Shown: positions 34,190 through 47,853 of the stretch, piece after piece
Layout: each line of letters begins with the position of its first letter
Position numbering within the stretch: position 1 is the stretch's first letter
DNA from: Pseudomonas sp. SG20056
GTDB lineage: Bacteria > Pseudomonadota > Gammaproteobacteria > Pseudomonadales > Pseudomonadaceae
DNA: 64,000 nucleotides
Assembly (NCBI RefSeq): GCF_031764535.1
Contig: NZ_CP134499.1
Location: 2,232,001-2,296,000 of the forward strand
Direction: 5' to 3'
The notes under the pieces: generated by a model
The model's input: only the letters and a program-made list of their open reading frames with translations
Databases searched by the model: none
What the model was told of the DNA's origin: nothing
Made by a program: the position numbers and the translations under genes

Positions 34190-34498
34190 ATGTTGAAGAA
34201 AATTGCTCTGGCTGCCGGCCTGGTTACCCTGCTCAGCGGTTGCGCTTCTGGCCTGTCGCCAGTCAGCGTTGGCCTGATCACCGACGTTAAAGGCCCGATC
34301 ACCGCCACCACCGCTTCCGGTAACAAAACCGGTACTGCTTGCGCCAGCACCATCATTGGTCTGATCAACAAAGGCGACGCTTCCATTGCTGCCGCCAAGG
34401 CCAATGGCAACATCGGCACCATCGCTACCGCTGATTACCACACCAAAGGCTTCTACCCGTTCTTCGGCGAAACTTGCGTGAACGTAACCGGTAACTAA
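34190..34498 (+). CDS. TRL-like family lipoprotein
   Basis: A 102-residue lipoprotein with lipobox LLSGC (Cys18). The mature part, SVGLITDVKGPITATTASG then GTACASTIIGLINKGDASI, matches the TRL-like family found next to tRNA-Leu in some genomes. The alternating small residues suggest a surface-exposed beta fold. Function unknown. AAAGGAA precedes the ATG. A 13-bp hairpin follows. Confidence 0.85.
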   Translation: MLKKIALAAGLVTLLSGCASGLSPVSVGLITDVKGPITATTASGNKTGTACASTIIGLINKGDASIAAAKANGNIGTIATADYHTKGFYPFFGETCVNVTGN

Positions 34499-34506
34499 GT
34501 TGCCCT

Positions 34507-34535
34507 ACTGCCCCCAAACCCAGTTTGGGGGCAGT
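34507..34535. terminator. Bidirectional hairpin between the TRL gene and ligA
   Basis: Perfect 13-bp stem ACTGCCCCCAAAC/GTTTGGGGGCAGT with a 3-nt loop between two convergent genes. No T-run on either side. Confidence 0.6.
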
Positions 34536-34552
34536 ACAGAAACCCCGCCGTT

Positions 34553-36934
<2,382 letters not shown>

Positions 36935-36940
36935 TCAAAC

Positions 36941-36965
36941 GAAAAGAGCAGCCTTGGCTGCTCTT
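36941..36965 (-). terminator. Rho-independent terminator of zipA
   Basis: On the minus strand, stem AAGAGCAGCC/GGCTGCTCTT with a 2-nt loop, then TTTTC, in the 61 nt between zipA and ligA. ligA therefore needs its own promoter or read-through. Confidence 0.75.
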
Positions 36966-36983
36966 GGTATTTCATCGGTTAAA

Positions 36984-37808
36984 TCAGCGCTTATTGGTCA
37001 GTTGCTTGCGTTCATATTCAACGATGCGCTGACGATAGTGTTCGATTGTTTGCGCGGTCATCACGCTGCGCTGGTCATCCTTCAACTCACCACCCAGCTC
37101 ATGGGCCAGTTTACGCGCCGCCGCCACCATCACATCAAACGCCTGTTTGGGATGACGCGGGCCCGGCAGACCGAGGAAGAAACTCACGGCGCGGGTGCTG
37201 AAGCCTTCAATATCGTCGAGATCAAAAGTGCCAGGCTTCAACGCATTGGCCATGGAGAACAGCACTTCACCATTACCCGCCATGCTTTCGTGACGATGGA
37301 AGATGTCCATCTCGCCGAAACGCAGGCCACTTTCCAGAATATTCTGCAACAGCGCCGGGCCTTTGAAGCCTTCTTCATCGCGGGCAATCACGTTGATCAC
37401 CAATACTTCTTCAACCGGTGGCAATTCCTTATTGCTGCCCTGGCTATGACTGACGGGTTTGACCACATCGTCATCAACCGGATTAAGCAGCGTTGGCACG
37501 GGTTCTTCCAGGCCCAGATTAAGGTCGCCTTGTTGCGGCTCACCGCTGCGGCGACGATTCAATTCACGCGCGCTCAGCGACGGCAGGTCTTCCTCATCAA
37601 AAGCGGGCTCATTACTGCGATCAATAACCCGCGGTGGGCTGAGCAAATCGGGATCGCTGTCATCATCCGGCAGGTTGGCAAAACTGCGGTCAAGTTTGAA
37701 CTTGAGTTTGCCCTTACCACCGCGCATCCGCCGCCAGCCATCAAACAGGATGCCGGCAATCACAATAATGCCGATGACAATCAGCCACTCGCGCAGACCG
37801 AATTCCAT
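36984..37808 (-). CDS. zipA: Cell division protein ZipA
   Basis: A 274-residue inner-membrane anchor that tethers FtsZ to the membrane at the division site. An N-terminal membrane helix ([20 protein letters not shown]) is followed by an acidic/Pro-rich linker and a C-terminal FtsZ-binding domain ([20 protein letters not shown], then GMFHRHE-like [20 protein letters not shown]). It is downstream of smc and upstream of ligA as in other pseudomonads. Confidence 0.95.
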   Translation of the reverse strand: MEFGLREWLIVIGIIVIAGILFDGWRRMRGGKGKLKFKLDRSFANLPDDDSDPDLLSPPRVIDRSNEPAFDEEDLPSLSARELNRRRSGEPQQGDLNLGLEEPVPTLLNPVDDDVVKPVSHSQGSNKELPPVEEVLVINVIARDEEGFKGPALLQNILESGLRFGEMDIFHRHESMAGNGEVLFSMANALKPGTFDLDDIEGFSTRAVSFFLGLPGPRHPKQAFDVMVAAARKLAHELGGELKDDQRSVMTAQTIEHYRQRIVEYERKQLTNKR

Positions 37809-37990
37809 GAAATACCTTAACCCCTAATAAAAATGTGATGAAAAAGGCCTTCCTGGGCCATTTTGCTAATTCTTTTTCGCGACGCCAAGCCTATGTTCTG
37901 CCAGGCCTTTCCCTGAGTTATAACGCCACGTCTAATAACAATGCGCATTAAGCTAGCACGACGAAAGATAACTTTACACCGCCCTGGCCA

Positions 37991-40900
37991 TCATGATTCA
38001 ACCAAGGCCAGCGCTTCCTCTACATCCACGGCTACCAAACGCGAACAACCGGGCTCGTGCATGGTTACGCCCATCAACTGATCAGCCATTTCCATGGCAA
38101 TTTTATTGTGGGTGATATAGATAAATTGCACCGTTTCCGACATCTCTTTCACCAGCCGTGCATAGCGCCCAACGTTGGCATCATCCAGCGGCGCATCCAC
38201 TTCATCGAGCATGCAGAACGGCGCCGGATTGAGCTTGAAGATGGCAAATACCAGGGCCAATGCCGTCAGCGCCTTTTCCCCACCAGAGAGCAAATGAATG
38301 GTGCTGTTTTTCTTGCCAGGCGGACGCGCCATGATGGTTACGCCGGTATCCAGCAAATCTTCACCGGTCAACTCCAGATAGGCGTTACCGCCACCGAAGA
38401 CTTTCGGGAATAGCGCCTGCAAGCCGCCGTTGATTTGATCGAAGGTTTCCTTAAAGCGATTGCGGGTTTCCTTGTCGATCTTGCGAATAACGTTTTCCAA
38501 AGTATCCAGCGCTTCCACCAGGTCGGCGTTCTGCGCGTCCAGGTAACGTTTACGCTCGGATTGCTGCTGGTATTCGTCGATGGCCGCCAGGTTGATTGGG
38601 CCAAGGCGCTGAATACGTGCAGCCAGGCGCTCCAGTTCTTCTTCCCAGGCTTTCTCGCTGGCTTCAGCTGGCAAAGTCGCCAAGACGCCGTGCAAATCGT
38701 AGTTGTCTTCGAGCAACTGATCCTGCAAGGCCTTACGTCGCACGGTCAGTGATTGCCAATCCATGCGCTGCTGTTCTAACTGACTACGCAGCAACTGCGA
38801 CTGTTGCTCGGCCTGAGTGCGGCGTTTCTCCGCATCGCGCAGTTCACGGTCGGCATCTTCCAGAGCCAGGCGCGCAAGCTTGAGTTCGTCTTCCACCGCC
38901 ATGCGTTTATCGAGTTGCTCTTCGAGCTTCATCCTCAGCTCTTCCAGCGGCGCTTCGCCCTCCTCCAGATTAAGGTTGAGCTGCTCGCGCTTCTCGTGCA
39001 GACGCTCGGCCTGCAGCTCCAGGCGTTCCAGGGCCTGGCGGGTGGAATCATGCTGGGCTTTCAGCGAGCCCAGGCGCACAGCCAGCTGATGGGCGTGATC
39101 CTTGTGCTGACGGGCTTCCTGGCGCACGCGATCAAGCCGTTCGCGCAGGCTGTCGCGGCGGGCCAACAGGCTTTCGCGCTGTTCGTTGTCAGTCGCCATA
39201 GCATCTAGGGCGTCTTGCAGTTGCAGGCGTGACTCACCCAGTTGCTCGTGTTCGATTTCGCGCTGCTCGCCCAGCTCCAGCAGTTCGCTGTCCAGACGGC
39301 TTCGACGCAGGATCAGTTGTTCAACCTTGGCCTGGCCGGCAGACAGCTGAGCCTTCAATTCACCGAGACGACGGGCCAGGTCCTGCGCTAAGCGCCGCTG
39401 CTGCTCGCGCTGTTCTTCCTGAGCACGCTGGTTGTCGCGCAGATGTGCCAAACGCTCATCAAGGACAGCTAGCGCGGCTTCGCGCTCATCGCGCTCCAGG
39501 CTTAACCGTTCGATCTCCTGACCGCGAGCCAGCACGCCGCTTTCCGCTTCACTGGCGCGGCTCACGCGCAGAAAATGCCGGCCGACCCAGTAGCCATCAC
39601 GGCTGATCAGACTTTCACCTTCGGCCAAGTTCAAGCGCGCGGCCAGCGCTTCATCCAGGCTTTGCACCGGTTTGACCTTGCCCAGCCAGGGTGCCAGATC
39701 GACGCTGGCTTCAACCTTGTCCAGCAGGCTGCCGGCAACCCGCGCACAGTTCTTACTCGGGCTAGCCAGGCGTAAATCGCCCTGGGTCAGGCCGGCAAAA
39801 TCCAGGCCCTGAAAATCATCCAGCAGCACGGCCTGCAGATCGGCACCCAGCACGGTTTCCACCGCCAGTTCCCAGCCGGCCTCAACCCGCAGGCCCTCGG
39901 CCAGACGCGGGCGTTCGCTCAGCTGCTGCTCGCACAGCCATTCACCGGCGCCTTTGCCGGGATCCAGCGCCGCTTGCTGCAGCGCTTCCAACGAAGCTAG
40001 GCGGCCATTCAGGCGCTGCAATTCACCTTGTGCCTGCTGCTGGGCTTGCCCGCTGTGCTGCAGATCATTACGCAGCTGCTGCAGACGCTCGGCCTGCTGC
40101 TCTTCTTCAAGCTGCAGGTCTTCCAGGCTGATTTCGCCGGCGGCAATCTGCTCGCTCAGTTCGATAATCGCGGCATCTTCCGGGTCGGCCGCCAGTTGCT
40201 GCAGCTCATCGGTGAGACGGCGCTGACGCTCGGCCAAACGCTCCAGGCTCTGCTCCAGCTGGGCGATTCGGGATTGCTGCACCTCGGCCTGACGCCGTGG
40301 TTCGGCGCTGCGCTGGTTGAAGCTGTCCCACTGTTCCTGCCAGCCATGCATGGCTGTTTCGGATTCTTCCAAGCCGGCGGCGGACTCTTCGGCCGCCGCT
40401 GCAGTCAGCTCCTGCTCAGGCTCGAGCATGGCCAGCTCTTCGCCCAGAGTTGCCAGTAGCGTGCGGTCGTGACCCAGATGCGATTCGGTTTCCAGGCGCG
40501 CGCGCTCGGCTTCATTGAGGTCGTCCTGCAACTGGCGCAAACGCTGGTGGCCGTGCTGGATGCTCTGCTCAATACGCGCGATATCGCCGCCCACCGAGTA
40601 GAAACGGCCCTGCACCAGGTTAAAGCGCTCGCTCAGCTCATGATGGCCATCGCGCAAGCGCTCAATGCTCGCATCGGCGTTGCGCTGCTCGGCCACAAGC
40701 GCTTCGAAGCTAATTTCCTGGTTGCTGATGACCGCCTCGCGGCTACCCACCTGCTCATTCAGCGCCTGCCAACGCAGGGCAGTGAGCTGGGCCTTGAGCT
40801 GACGCTCCTCGGCCTTATATTCCTGATACTTCTCCGCCGACTGGGCCTGACGGTGCAGGCGGTCGAGCTGACGCTCCAGCTCTTCGCGCAGGTCAGTCAG

Positions 40901-41479
40901 GCGCGCCAGGTTTTCGTGGGTGCGGCGGATGCGGTTCTCGGTCTCGCGGCGGCGCTCCTTGTACTTGGAGATGCCGGCTGCTTCTTCGATAAAGTTGCGC
41001 AGGTCTTCCGGCTTGGCTTCGATCAGTTTGCTGATCATGCCCTGCTCGATAATCGAGTAGCTGCGCGGGCCCAGGCCGGTGCCGAGGAAGATGTCGGTAA
41101 TGTCGCGGCGACGGCATTTGGTGCCGTTTAGGAAGTAGGTGTTCTGGCTGTCGCGGGTAACCCGGCGGCGGATCGAGATTTCGTTGTAGCCGGCGTATTC
41201 GCCCGTCAGGGTGCCGTCGGAGTTGTCGAAGATCAGCTCGATGGAGGCCTGAGTCACCGGTTTGCGGGTATTGGAGCCATTGAAGATGACGTCAGTCATC
41301 GACTCGCCACGCAGGTTCTTCGCCGAACTTTCGCCCATCACCCAGCGCACGGCGTCGATGATGTTCGACTTACCGCAGCCGTTAGGTCCGACCACCGCCG
41401 CCATATTACTGGGGAAGGTCACCGTGGTCGGGTCAACGAATGACTTGAAACCGGCCAGTTTGATGCACTTGAGCCGCAT
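37991..41479 (-). CDS. smc: Chromosome partition protein SMC
   Basis: A 1162-residue SMC ATPase that compacts and segregates the chromosome. Walker A is VGPNGCGKSN near residue 32; the C-terminal signature LLSGGEKALTALALVFA and Walker B FCMLDEVDAPLDD complete the ABC head. Long coiled coils rich in Glu/Gln/Leu flank a hinge around residues 510-650. It starts 12 nt after (on the minus strand, downstream of) the GntR gene. The presence of SMC, not MukB, is normal in pseudomonads. Confidence 0.97.
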   Translation of the reverse strand: MRLKCIKLAGFKSFVDPTTVTFPSNMAAVVGPNGCGKSNIIDAVRWVMGESSAKNLRGESMTDVIFNGSNTRKPVTQASIELIFDNSDGTLTGEYAGYNEISIRRRVTRDSQNTYFLNGTKCRRRDITDIFLGTGLGPRSYSIIEQGMISKLIEAKPEDLRNFIEEAAGISKYKERRRETENRIRRTHENLARLTDLREELERQLDRLHRQAQSAEKYQEYKAEERQLKAQLTALRWQALNEQVGSREAVISNQEISFEALVAEQRNADASIERLRDGHHELSERFNLVQGRFYSVGGDIARIEQSIQHGHQRLRQLQDDLNEAERARLETESHLGHDRTLLATLGEELAMLEPEQELTAAAAEESAAGLEESETAMHGWQEQWDSFNQRSAEPRRQAEVQQSRIAQLEQSLERLAERQRRLTDELQQLAADPEDAAIIELSEQIAAGEISLEDLQLEEEQQAERLQQLRNDLQHSGQAQQQAQGELQRLNGRLASLEALQQAALDPGKGAGEWLCEQQLSERPRLAEGLRVEAGWELAVETVLGADLQAVLLDDFQGLDFAGLTQGDLRLASPSKNCARVAGSLLDKVEASVDLAPWLGKVKPVQSLDEALAARLNLAEGESLISRDGYWVGRHFLRVSRASEAESGVLARGQEIERLSLERDEREAALAVLDERLAHLRDNQRAQEEQREQQRRLAQDLARRLGELKAQLSAGQAKVEQLILRRSRLDSELLELGEQREIEHEQLGESRLQLQDALDAMATDNEQRESLLARRDSLRERLDRVRQEARQHKDHAHQLAVRLGSLKAQHDSTRQALERLELQAERLHEKREQLNLNLEEGEAPLEELRMKLEEQLDKRMAVEDELKLARLALEDADRELRDAEKRRTQAEQQSQLLRSQLEQQRMDWQSLTVRRKALQDQLLEDNYDLHGVLATLPAEASEKAWEEELERLAARIQRLGPINLAAIDEYQQQSERKRYLDAQNADLVEALDTLENVIRKIDKETRNRFKETFDQINGGLQALFPKVFGGGNAYLELTGEDLLDTGVTIMARPPGKKNSTIHLLSGGEKALTALALVFAIFKLNPAPFCMLDEVDAPLDDANVGRYARLVKEMSETVQFIYITHNKIAMEMADQLMGVTMHEPGCSRLVAVDVEEALALVES

Positions 41480-41491
41480 AGACAGCCTTCC

Positions 41492-42151
41492 TTAAGCGTC
41501 GGCCAGTGCGGCCAGCACTAGCTGGCAATTGTGCTCACCGTAACCCAGCAACACCTCACGGATGGCCTGGTGATCACGGGCGATGATCGCCTGCAGCAAG
41601 GCGGCAAAGGTATTGAGGAACTGGCCCATTTCACCTTTGCGCCGCTCCAGCGCCAGATGATAGGTACGGCTAATGGCCGGCAGCAGGTTCTCCACGGTTT
41701 CCTGCAGGTAGGGATTATTGGAGAACGGGAAGGCGGCACGCATGATGTCGAAGCTGCTTTCGACAAAAGCGTTGATATCTTCGCGTTGCAGGCTGTCCTG
41801 CAGGCGCTGCTGAATCACCAGGAACGGGCCGAGATCAGCCTCGACCTGCCAGCTATCCGCCACCGCCTTGCCCAGCAGGATGTACAGCTCCATGACCAGG
41901 GCGTAGAGGCTCTTGACGTTATGCGGCGTCAGTTCAGCCACCTGCGCGCCACGGCGCGGCGGAATCACGATCAGGTGCCGGCGCTCAAGAATCAGCAGCG
42001 CTTCACGCACCGAACCCCGGCTGACATTCAGCGCCTGGGTGACTTTCTGTTCCTGAATCCGCTCACGCGCCTTCAACTCACCACGAATGATGCGTTCGGC
42101 AAGGTGATGGGCGATCTGCTCAGCGAGGCTATCCGGTGCCTTGAACGTCAT
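41492..42151 (-). CDS. GntR/FCD-family transcriptional regulator
   Basis: A 219-residue regulator. The N-terminal winged helix is QIAHHLAERIIRGELKARER and VSRGSVREALLILERRHLI. The C-terminal FCD ligand-binding domain spans about residues 80-215. It ends 12 nt before smc and is divergent from alkB. Candidate operators in the shared intergenic region are a perfect palindrome at 42248-42264 and a TGACC half-site at 42172-42176. It could regulate alkB, smc or the purine genes; which is not clear. Confidence 0.85.
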   Translation of the reverse strand: MTFKAPDSLAEQIAHHLAERIIRGELKARERIQEQKVTQALNVSRGSVREALLILERRHLIVIPPRRGAQVAELTPHNVKSLYALVMELYILLGKAVADSWQVEADLGPFLVIQQRLQDSLQREDINAFVESSFDIMRAAFPFSNNPYLQETVENLLPAISRTYHLALERRKGEMGQFLNTFAALLQAIIARDHQAIREVLLGYGEHNCQLVLAALADA

Positions 42152-42247
42152 GATGATCCTTAGGCTCTATCTGACCTATTGGGGGGCAAACAAGGGTCTC
42201 AACCCCACGCCAGGCTTGGCTTGGGCGGTACAGCGCAGGGCGCGAGT

Positions 42248-42264
42248 GTAACACAGGGTGTTAC
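42248..42264. promoter_or_regulatory. Perfect palindrome GTAACAC-AGG-GTGTTAC between gntR and alkB
   Basis: A 7-bp inverted repeat with a 3-nt centre, 97 nt from the regulator start and 127 nt from alkB. A likely operator for a dimeric regulator of this divergent region. Confidence 0.5.
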
Positions 42265-42332
42265 CGGGCCAAGGCCGCCTGCGCCCTGCTTTCAAACCAA
42301 AAGGTGGGCTGCCAGGGGATGGGCAGCAATAC

Positions 42333-42349
42333 GGATTGTCCTACAATCC
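42333..42349 (+). promoter_or_regulatory. Inverted repeat around the alkB -10 element
   Basis: GGATTG/CAATCC flank a 5-nt centre, and TACAAT (42342-42347), a near-consensus -10, lies inside it. The alkB start is 42 nt downstream, so a protein bound here would cover the promoter. Confidence 0.5.
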
Positions 42350-42390
42350 AACCAACACCCTACTCCAACAATAATAAGTACGGAGCCACC

Positions 42391-43530
42391 ATGTTCGAAC
42401 GCCTGCCCTCCAACTGGATGCTTGTGATTAAAAGCATCGGCTACTGGTTCTGGTTGATCCCGGTACTGGGTATCCCATTGAGCTATTACTGGTCATTAGA
42501 CAGCCAATACGCTAACGCCTGGCCCTGGCTGGTCATCGTGGTGGTCTTTGGGATTATCCCGCTGCTGGACTTCATTATTGGCCGCGACCCGGCTAACCCG
42601 GATGAAACCGTGCAGGTGCCGCAGATGGAGCAGCAGGGCTACTACCGCTTATTAAGCCTGGCCACTGTGCCAGCACTGCTAGGCATGCTTGGCTGGGCCG
42701 GCTGGGTATTCGTCAACCACGAAGCCTGGAGTTGGGTTGGCCAGCTGGGCTGGGTGCTGTCGGTTGGCACCGTGACTGGGGCGATAGGCATCACCGTGGC
42801 TCATGAGTTTATCCATAAGGACCCACAGCTGGAGCAGAACGCCGGCGGTTTGTTGCTGGCGGCCGTGTGCTACGGCGGCTTCAAGATCGAGCATGTGCGC
42901 GGTCACCATGTACACGTATCGACCCCGGAAGACGCCAGTTCTTCACGCTACGGCCAGAGCCTGTATGCCTTTCTGCCGCATGCCTACAAGCACAACTTCC
43001 TCAATGCCTGGAAACTTGAAGCTGAACGGCTGAAACGCAAGAACCTGCCTGCCCTGCACTGGCGCAATGAGCTGATTGCCTGGTACGCCATCAGTGCACT
43101 GTTCCTGCTCGGTTTCAGCCTGGCTTTCGGCTGGCTCGGTGCACTGTTCTTTGTCGCGCAGTCGGTGGTCGCCTTTACCCTGCTGGAAATCGTCAACTAC
43201 GTCGAACATTACGGCCTGCACCGCCGCAAGCTGGACAGTGGCCGTTATGAGCGCACCAATCCGACGCATTCCTGGAACAGCAATTTCCTGCTGACTAACC
43301 TGTTCCTCTTCCACCTGCAGCGCCATTCCGACCACCACGCTTACGCCAAACGCCGCTACCAGGTGCTGCGCCACTTTGATGACAGCCCGCAGCTACCCAA
43401 TGGCTATGCGGGGATGATTGTCCTGGCGCTGTTCCCGCCGCTGTGGCGCGCGGTGATGGACCCACGAGTACGCGCCTACTACGCCGGTGAAGAACACCAA
43501 CTGACTGATTCGCAGCTGACCCACTCTTAA
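42391..43530 (+). CDS. alkB: Alkane 1-monooxygenase
   Basis: A 379-residue integral-membrane non-haem diiron hydroxylase that adds a terminal OH to alkanes, with electrons from rubredoxin. All four histidine boxes are visible: HEFIH (from His138), EHVRGHH (from Glu167), NYVEHYGL (from Asn269) and LQRHSDHHA (from Leu309). Six membrane helices fit the family. It corresponds to AlkB2 of P. aeruginosa by position next to smc and the xdh genes (recalled synteny). The ATG at 42391 has GGAG before it. Rubredoxin and rubredoxin reductase genes are not in the window. Confidence 0.95.
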   Translation: MFERLPSNWMLVIKSIGYWFWLIPVLGIPLSYYWSLDSQYANAWPWLVIVVVFGIIPLLDFIIGRDPANPDETVQVPQMEQQGYYRLLSLATVPALLGMLGWAGWVFVNHEAWSWVGQLGWVLSVGTVTGAIGITVAHEFIHKDPQLEQNAGGLLLAAVCYGGFKIEHVRGHHVHVSTPEDASSSRYGQSLYAFLPHAYKHNFLNAWKLEAERLKRKNLPALHWRNELIAWYAISALFLLGFSLAFGWLGALFFVAQSVVAFTLLEIVNYVEHYGLHRRKLDSGRYERTNPTHSWNSNFLLTNLFLFHLQRHSDHHAYAKRRYQVLRHFDDSPQLPNGYAGMIVLALFPPLWRAVMDPRVRAYYAGEEHQLTDSQLTHS

Positions 43531-43550
43531 CATTCAGACACCACAACAAA

Positions 43551-43587
43551 AAAAACGCCAAGGGCCCGCACCCTTGGCGTTTTTTTG
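43551..43587. terminator. Rho-independent terminator after alkB
   Basis: Stem CGCCAAGGG/CCCTTGGCG with a 6-nt loop, flanked by A- and T-runs, so it can act on both strands. Confidence 0.9.
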
Positions 43588-43694
43588 TTTGCTGGGCTCC
43601 ATGTTTTCGCAACGCCTGCTTGGCACAAAAGCAGCTAGCGTTTAGCTGAACCACGGGCTTTTCGCGCTCATAACTGAATCGTATGACAATCGCC

Positions 43695-43708
43695 TGACCA
43701 AAGAGTCA
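43695..43708. promoter_or_regulatory. TGAC-N6-GTCA palindrome, xdhA distal copy
   Basis: TGAC-CAAAGA-GTCA. Its centre is 23 nt from the centre of the next copy, about two helical turns, consistent with two dimers side by side. Confidence 0.55.
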
Positions 43709-43716
43709 AATATTTA

Positions 43717-43745
43717 TTGACCCTAAAGTCAGAAAACTCTAGATT
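43717..43745 (+). promoter_or_regulatory. Predicted xdhA promoter
   Basis: TTGACC (43717-43722), a 17-nt spacer, TAGATT (43740-43745). The second TGAC palindrome overlaps its -35. Confidence 0.6.
43718..43731. promoter_or_regulatory. TGAC-N6-GTCA palindrome, xdhA proximal copy
   Basis: TGAC-CCTAAA-GTCA, overlapping the predicted -35 of xdhA. Confidence 0.55.
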
Positions 43746-43766
43746 CGCCTCATGCCAAGCCGTGTG

Positions 43767-43796
43767 GAAACGCTGCGCCTTTGTGCGCAGCGTTTC
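43767..43796 (+). promoter_or_regulatory. Hairpin in the xdhA leader
   Basis: A perfect 12-bp stem (GAAACGCTGCGC / GCGCAGCGTTTC) with a 6-nt CTTTGT loop, transcribed about 15 nt after the predicted start site and ending 44 nt before the xdhA TTG. No T-run follows, so it may affect stability or translation and not termination. Confidence 0.6.
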
Positions 43797-43840
43797 AGCA
43801 GAGCCTGATACGAGAACAATAAAGTGCCTGGAGGTCGTCC

Positions 43841-45272
<1,432 letters not shown>

Positions 45273-45280
<8 letters not shown>

Positions 45281-47669
45281 TCATCATGTAATTAAAAGCC
45301 AGGCCGAACTGGCCGAACTGTTCCGCGCCGACATCACCACTGGCGTCGGCAAGAGCGTCAAACATGAAAGCGCGGACAAGCACGTCTCCGGCGAAGCTAT
45401 CTACGTCGACGACCGCCTGGAATTCCCCAATCAGCTGCACGTCTATGCCCGCATGAGCGACCGCGCCCACGCGCGCATCGTCAGCATCGATACCAGCCCC
45501 TGCTACCAGTTCCCGGGCGTGGCGATTGCCATCACCAAGGATGACGTACCTGGCCAGCTGGACATCGGCCCGGTCGTGGCCGGTGACCCGCTGCTGGCGG
45601 ACGGCAAGGTTGAATACGTTGGTCAGGTGGTATTGGCCGTAGGTGCCGATAGCCTGGAAACCGCACGCAAGGCGGCCATGGCCGCGATCATCGAGTACGA
45701 AGACCTTGAGCCAGTGCTCGACGTGGTCGATGCGCTGCGCAAGAAGCATTTCGTCCTCGACAGCCACCAGCACAAGATCGGCAATTCCAGCGCCGAACTG
45801 GCCACTGCGCCACGTCGCCTGCAAGGCAGCCTGCATATCGGCGGCCAGGAACACTTCTACCTGGAAACCCAGATTTCTTCGGTTATGCCCACCGAAGACG
45901 GCGGCATGATCATCTACACCTCGACGCAGAACGCCACCGAAGTGCAGAAGCTGGTGGCTGAAGTGCTCGGCGTGCCAATGCACAAGATCGTCATCGACAT
46001 GCGCCGCATGGGTGGCGGTTTCGGCGGCAAGGAAACCCAGGCCGCAGGCCCGGCGTGCCTGTGTGCGGTGATCGCCCACCTCACCGGCCGGCCGACCAAG
46101 ATGCGCCTGCCGCGCGTCGAAGACATGCAGATCACCGGCAAACGTCACCCGTTCTACGTCGAGTACGACGTCGGCTTTGACGATAACGGCCTGCTGCACG
46201 GTATCGAGATTGAACTGGCCGGCAACTGCGGCTATTCGCCGGACCTGTCCGGTTCCATTGTTGACCGCGCGATGTTCCACTCGGACAACGCCTACTTCCT
46301 CGGCAACGCCACCATCAATGGCCACCGCTGCAAGACCAACACCGCGTCGAACACCGCCTACCGCGGCTTCGGCGGCCCGCAGGGCATGGTCGCCATCGAA
46401 GAGATCATGGATGCGGTCGCCCGCAGCCTGGGCAAAGACCCGCTGGAAGTACGCAAGCTCAACTACTACGGCAAGACCGAGCGCAACGTCACCCACTACC
46501 ACCAGACCGTCGAGCACAACGTTATCCACGAGATGACCGCCGAACTGGAAGCCAGCAGTGACTACGCCAAGCGCCGCGAAGAAATCCGCGCATTCAACGC
46601 CAAGAGCCCAGTATTGAAGAAAGGCCTGGCGCTGACCCCGGTGAAATTCGGCATCAGCTTTACCGCCACCTTCCTCAACCAGGCCGGCGCACTGATCCAC
46701 ATCTATACCGATGGTTCGATCCACCTGAACCACGGCGGCACCGAGATGGGCCAAGGCCTCAACACCAAGGTCGCGCAGATCGTTGCTGAAGTGCTGCAGG
46801 TGGACATTTCGCGCATCCAGATCACCGCCACCAACACCGACAAGGTGCCGAACACCTCGCCGACCGCAGCCTCCTCGGGGGCCGACCTGAACGGTAAGGC
46901 AGCACAGAATGCCGCCGAGACACTCAAGCAGCGCCTGGTTGATTTTCTGGTGCGAGAATACAAGGTCACCCCGGAAGATGTGGAGTTCCGCAACAGCCAG
47001 GTGCGCGTACGCGACCTGTTCCTGAGCTTCGAGGAAGTGATCCAGAAGGCCTACTTCGGCCAGGTGTCGCTCTCCAGCACCGGGTTCTATCGCACGCCGA
47101 AGATCTACTACGACCGTGACAAAGCCGCCGGCCGCCCGTTCTACTACTTCGCCTACGGCGCCGCCTGCTCCGAGGTGATCGTCGACACCCTAACTGGCGA
47201 GTACAAGATGCTGCGCACCGACATCCTGCATGACGTCGGTGCCTCGCTAAACCCGGCCATCGATATCGGTCAGGTCGAAGGTGCCTTCGTTCAGGGCATG
47301 GGTTGGCTGACCATGGAAGAGCTGGTGTGGAACGGCAAGGGCAAGCTGATGACCAATGGTCCGGCCAGCTACAAGATCCCGGCCATTGCCGATATGCCGC
47401 TGGACCTGCGCGTTAACCTGGTGGAAAACCGCAAGAACCCGGAAGACACCGTGTTCCACTCCAAGGCCGTTGGTGAGCCGCCGTTTATGCTCGGCATCGC
47501 CGTGTGGTGTGCGATCAAGGACGCCGTGGCCAGCCTGGCTGACTACCGCGTACAGCCGCAGATCGACGCACCAGCCACGCCTGAGCGCGTGCTCTGGGGT
47601 GTGGAGCAAATGAAGAAACTGCAGCAGACCGCCAAGTCGGCGGCCGCCGCAGAGGTTGAACCGGCGTAA
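45273..47669 (+). CDS. xdhB: Xanthine dehydrogenase molybdopterin-binding subunit
   Basis: A 798-residue subunit holding the Mo-pterin active site that hydroxylates hypoxanthine and xanthine to urate. Family blocks are MGGGFGGKE, AYRGFGGPQG, GTEMGQGLNTK and the catalytic Glu in VGEPPFMLG near residue 740. It overlaps xdhA by 8 nt and pairs with it as an (AB)2 enzyme. Molybdenum cofactor insertion depends on XdhC, encoded next. Confidence 0.96.
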
Positions 47670-47679
47670 TGCCAAACCG

Positions 47680-47701
47680 CCTGGGTGGTCACCCACCCAG
47701 G
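47680..47701 (+). other. Intercistronic hairpin between xdhB and xdhC
   Basis: CCTGGGTGG/CCACCCAGG with a TCAC loop, 10 nt after the xdhB stop and 152 nt before xdhC. No T-run; it may protect the xdhAB message or reduce xdhC expression. Confidence 0.5.
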
Positions 47702-47853
47702 CACTGCACACACAGGTGTACAACAATGACAAAACACACCGAGCCAAAAACCCAGACACCCCGACCGATACCCGTTCCCATACTGGATCCGTCACCGAGC
47801 AACTGGCGCTTACCACGCCCCGGACAGACCACGCCTTCCTGGAGGCTGAGCAA

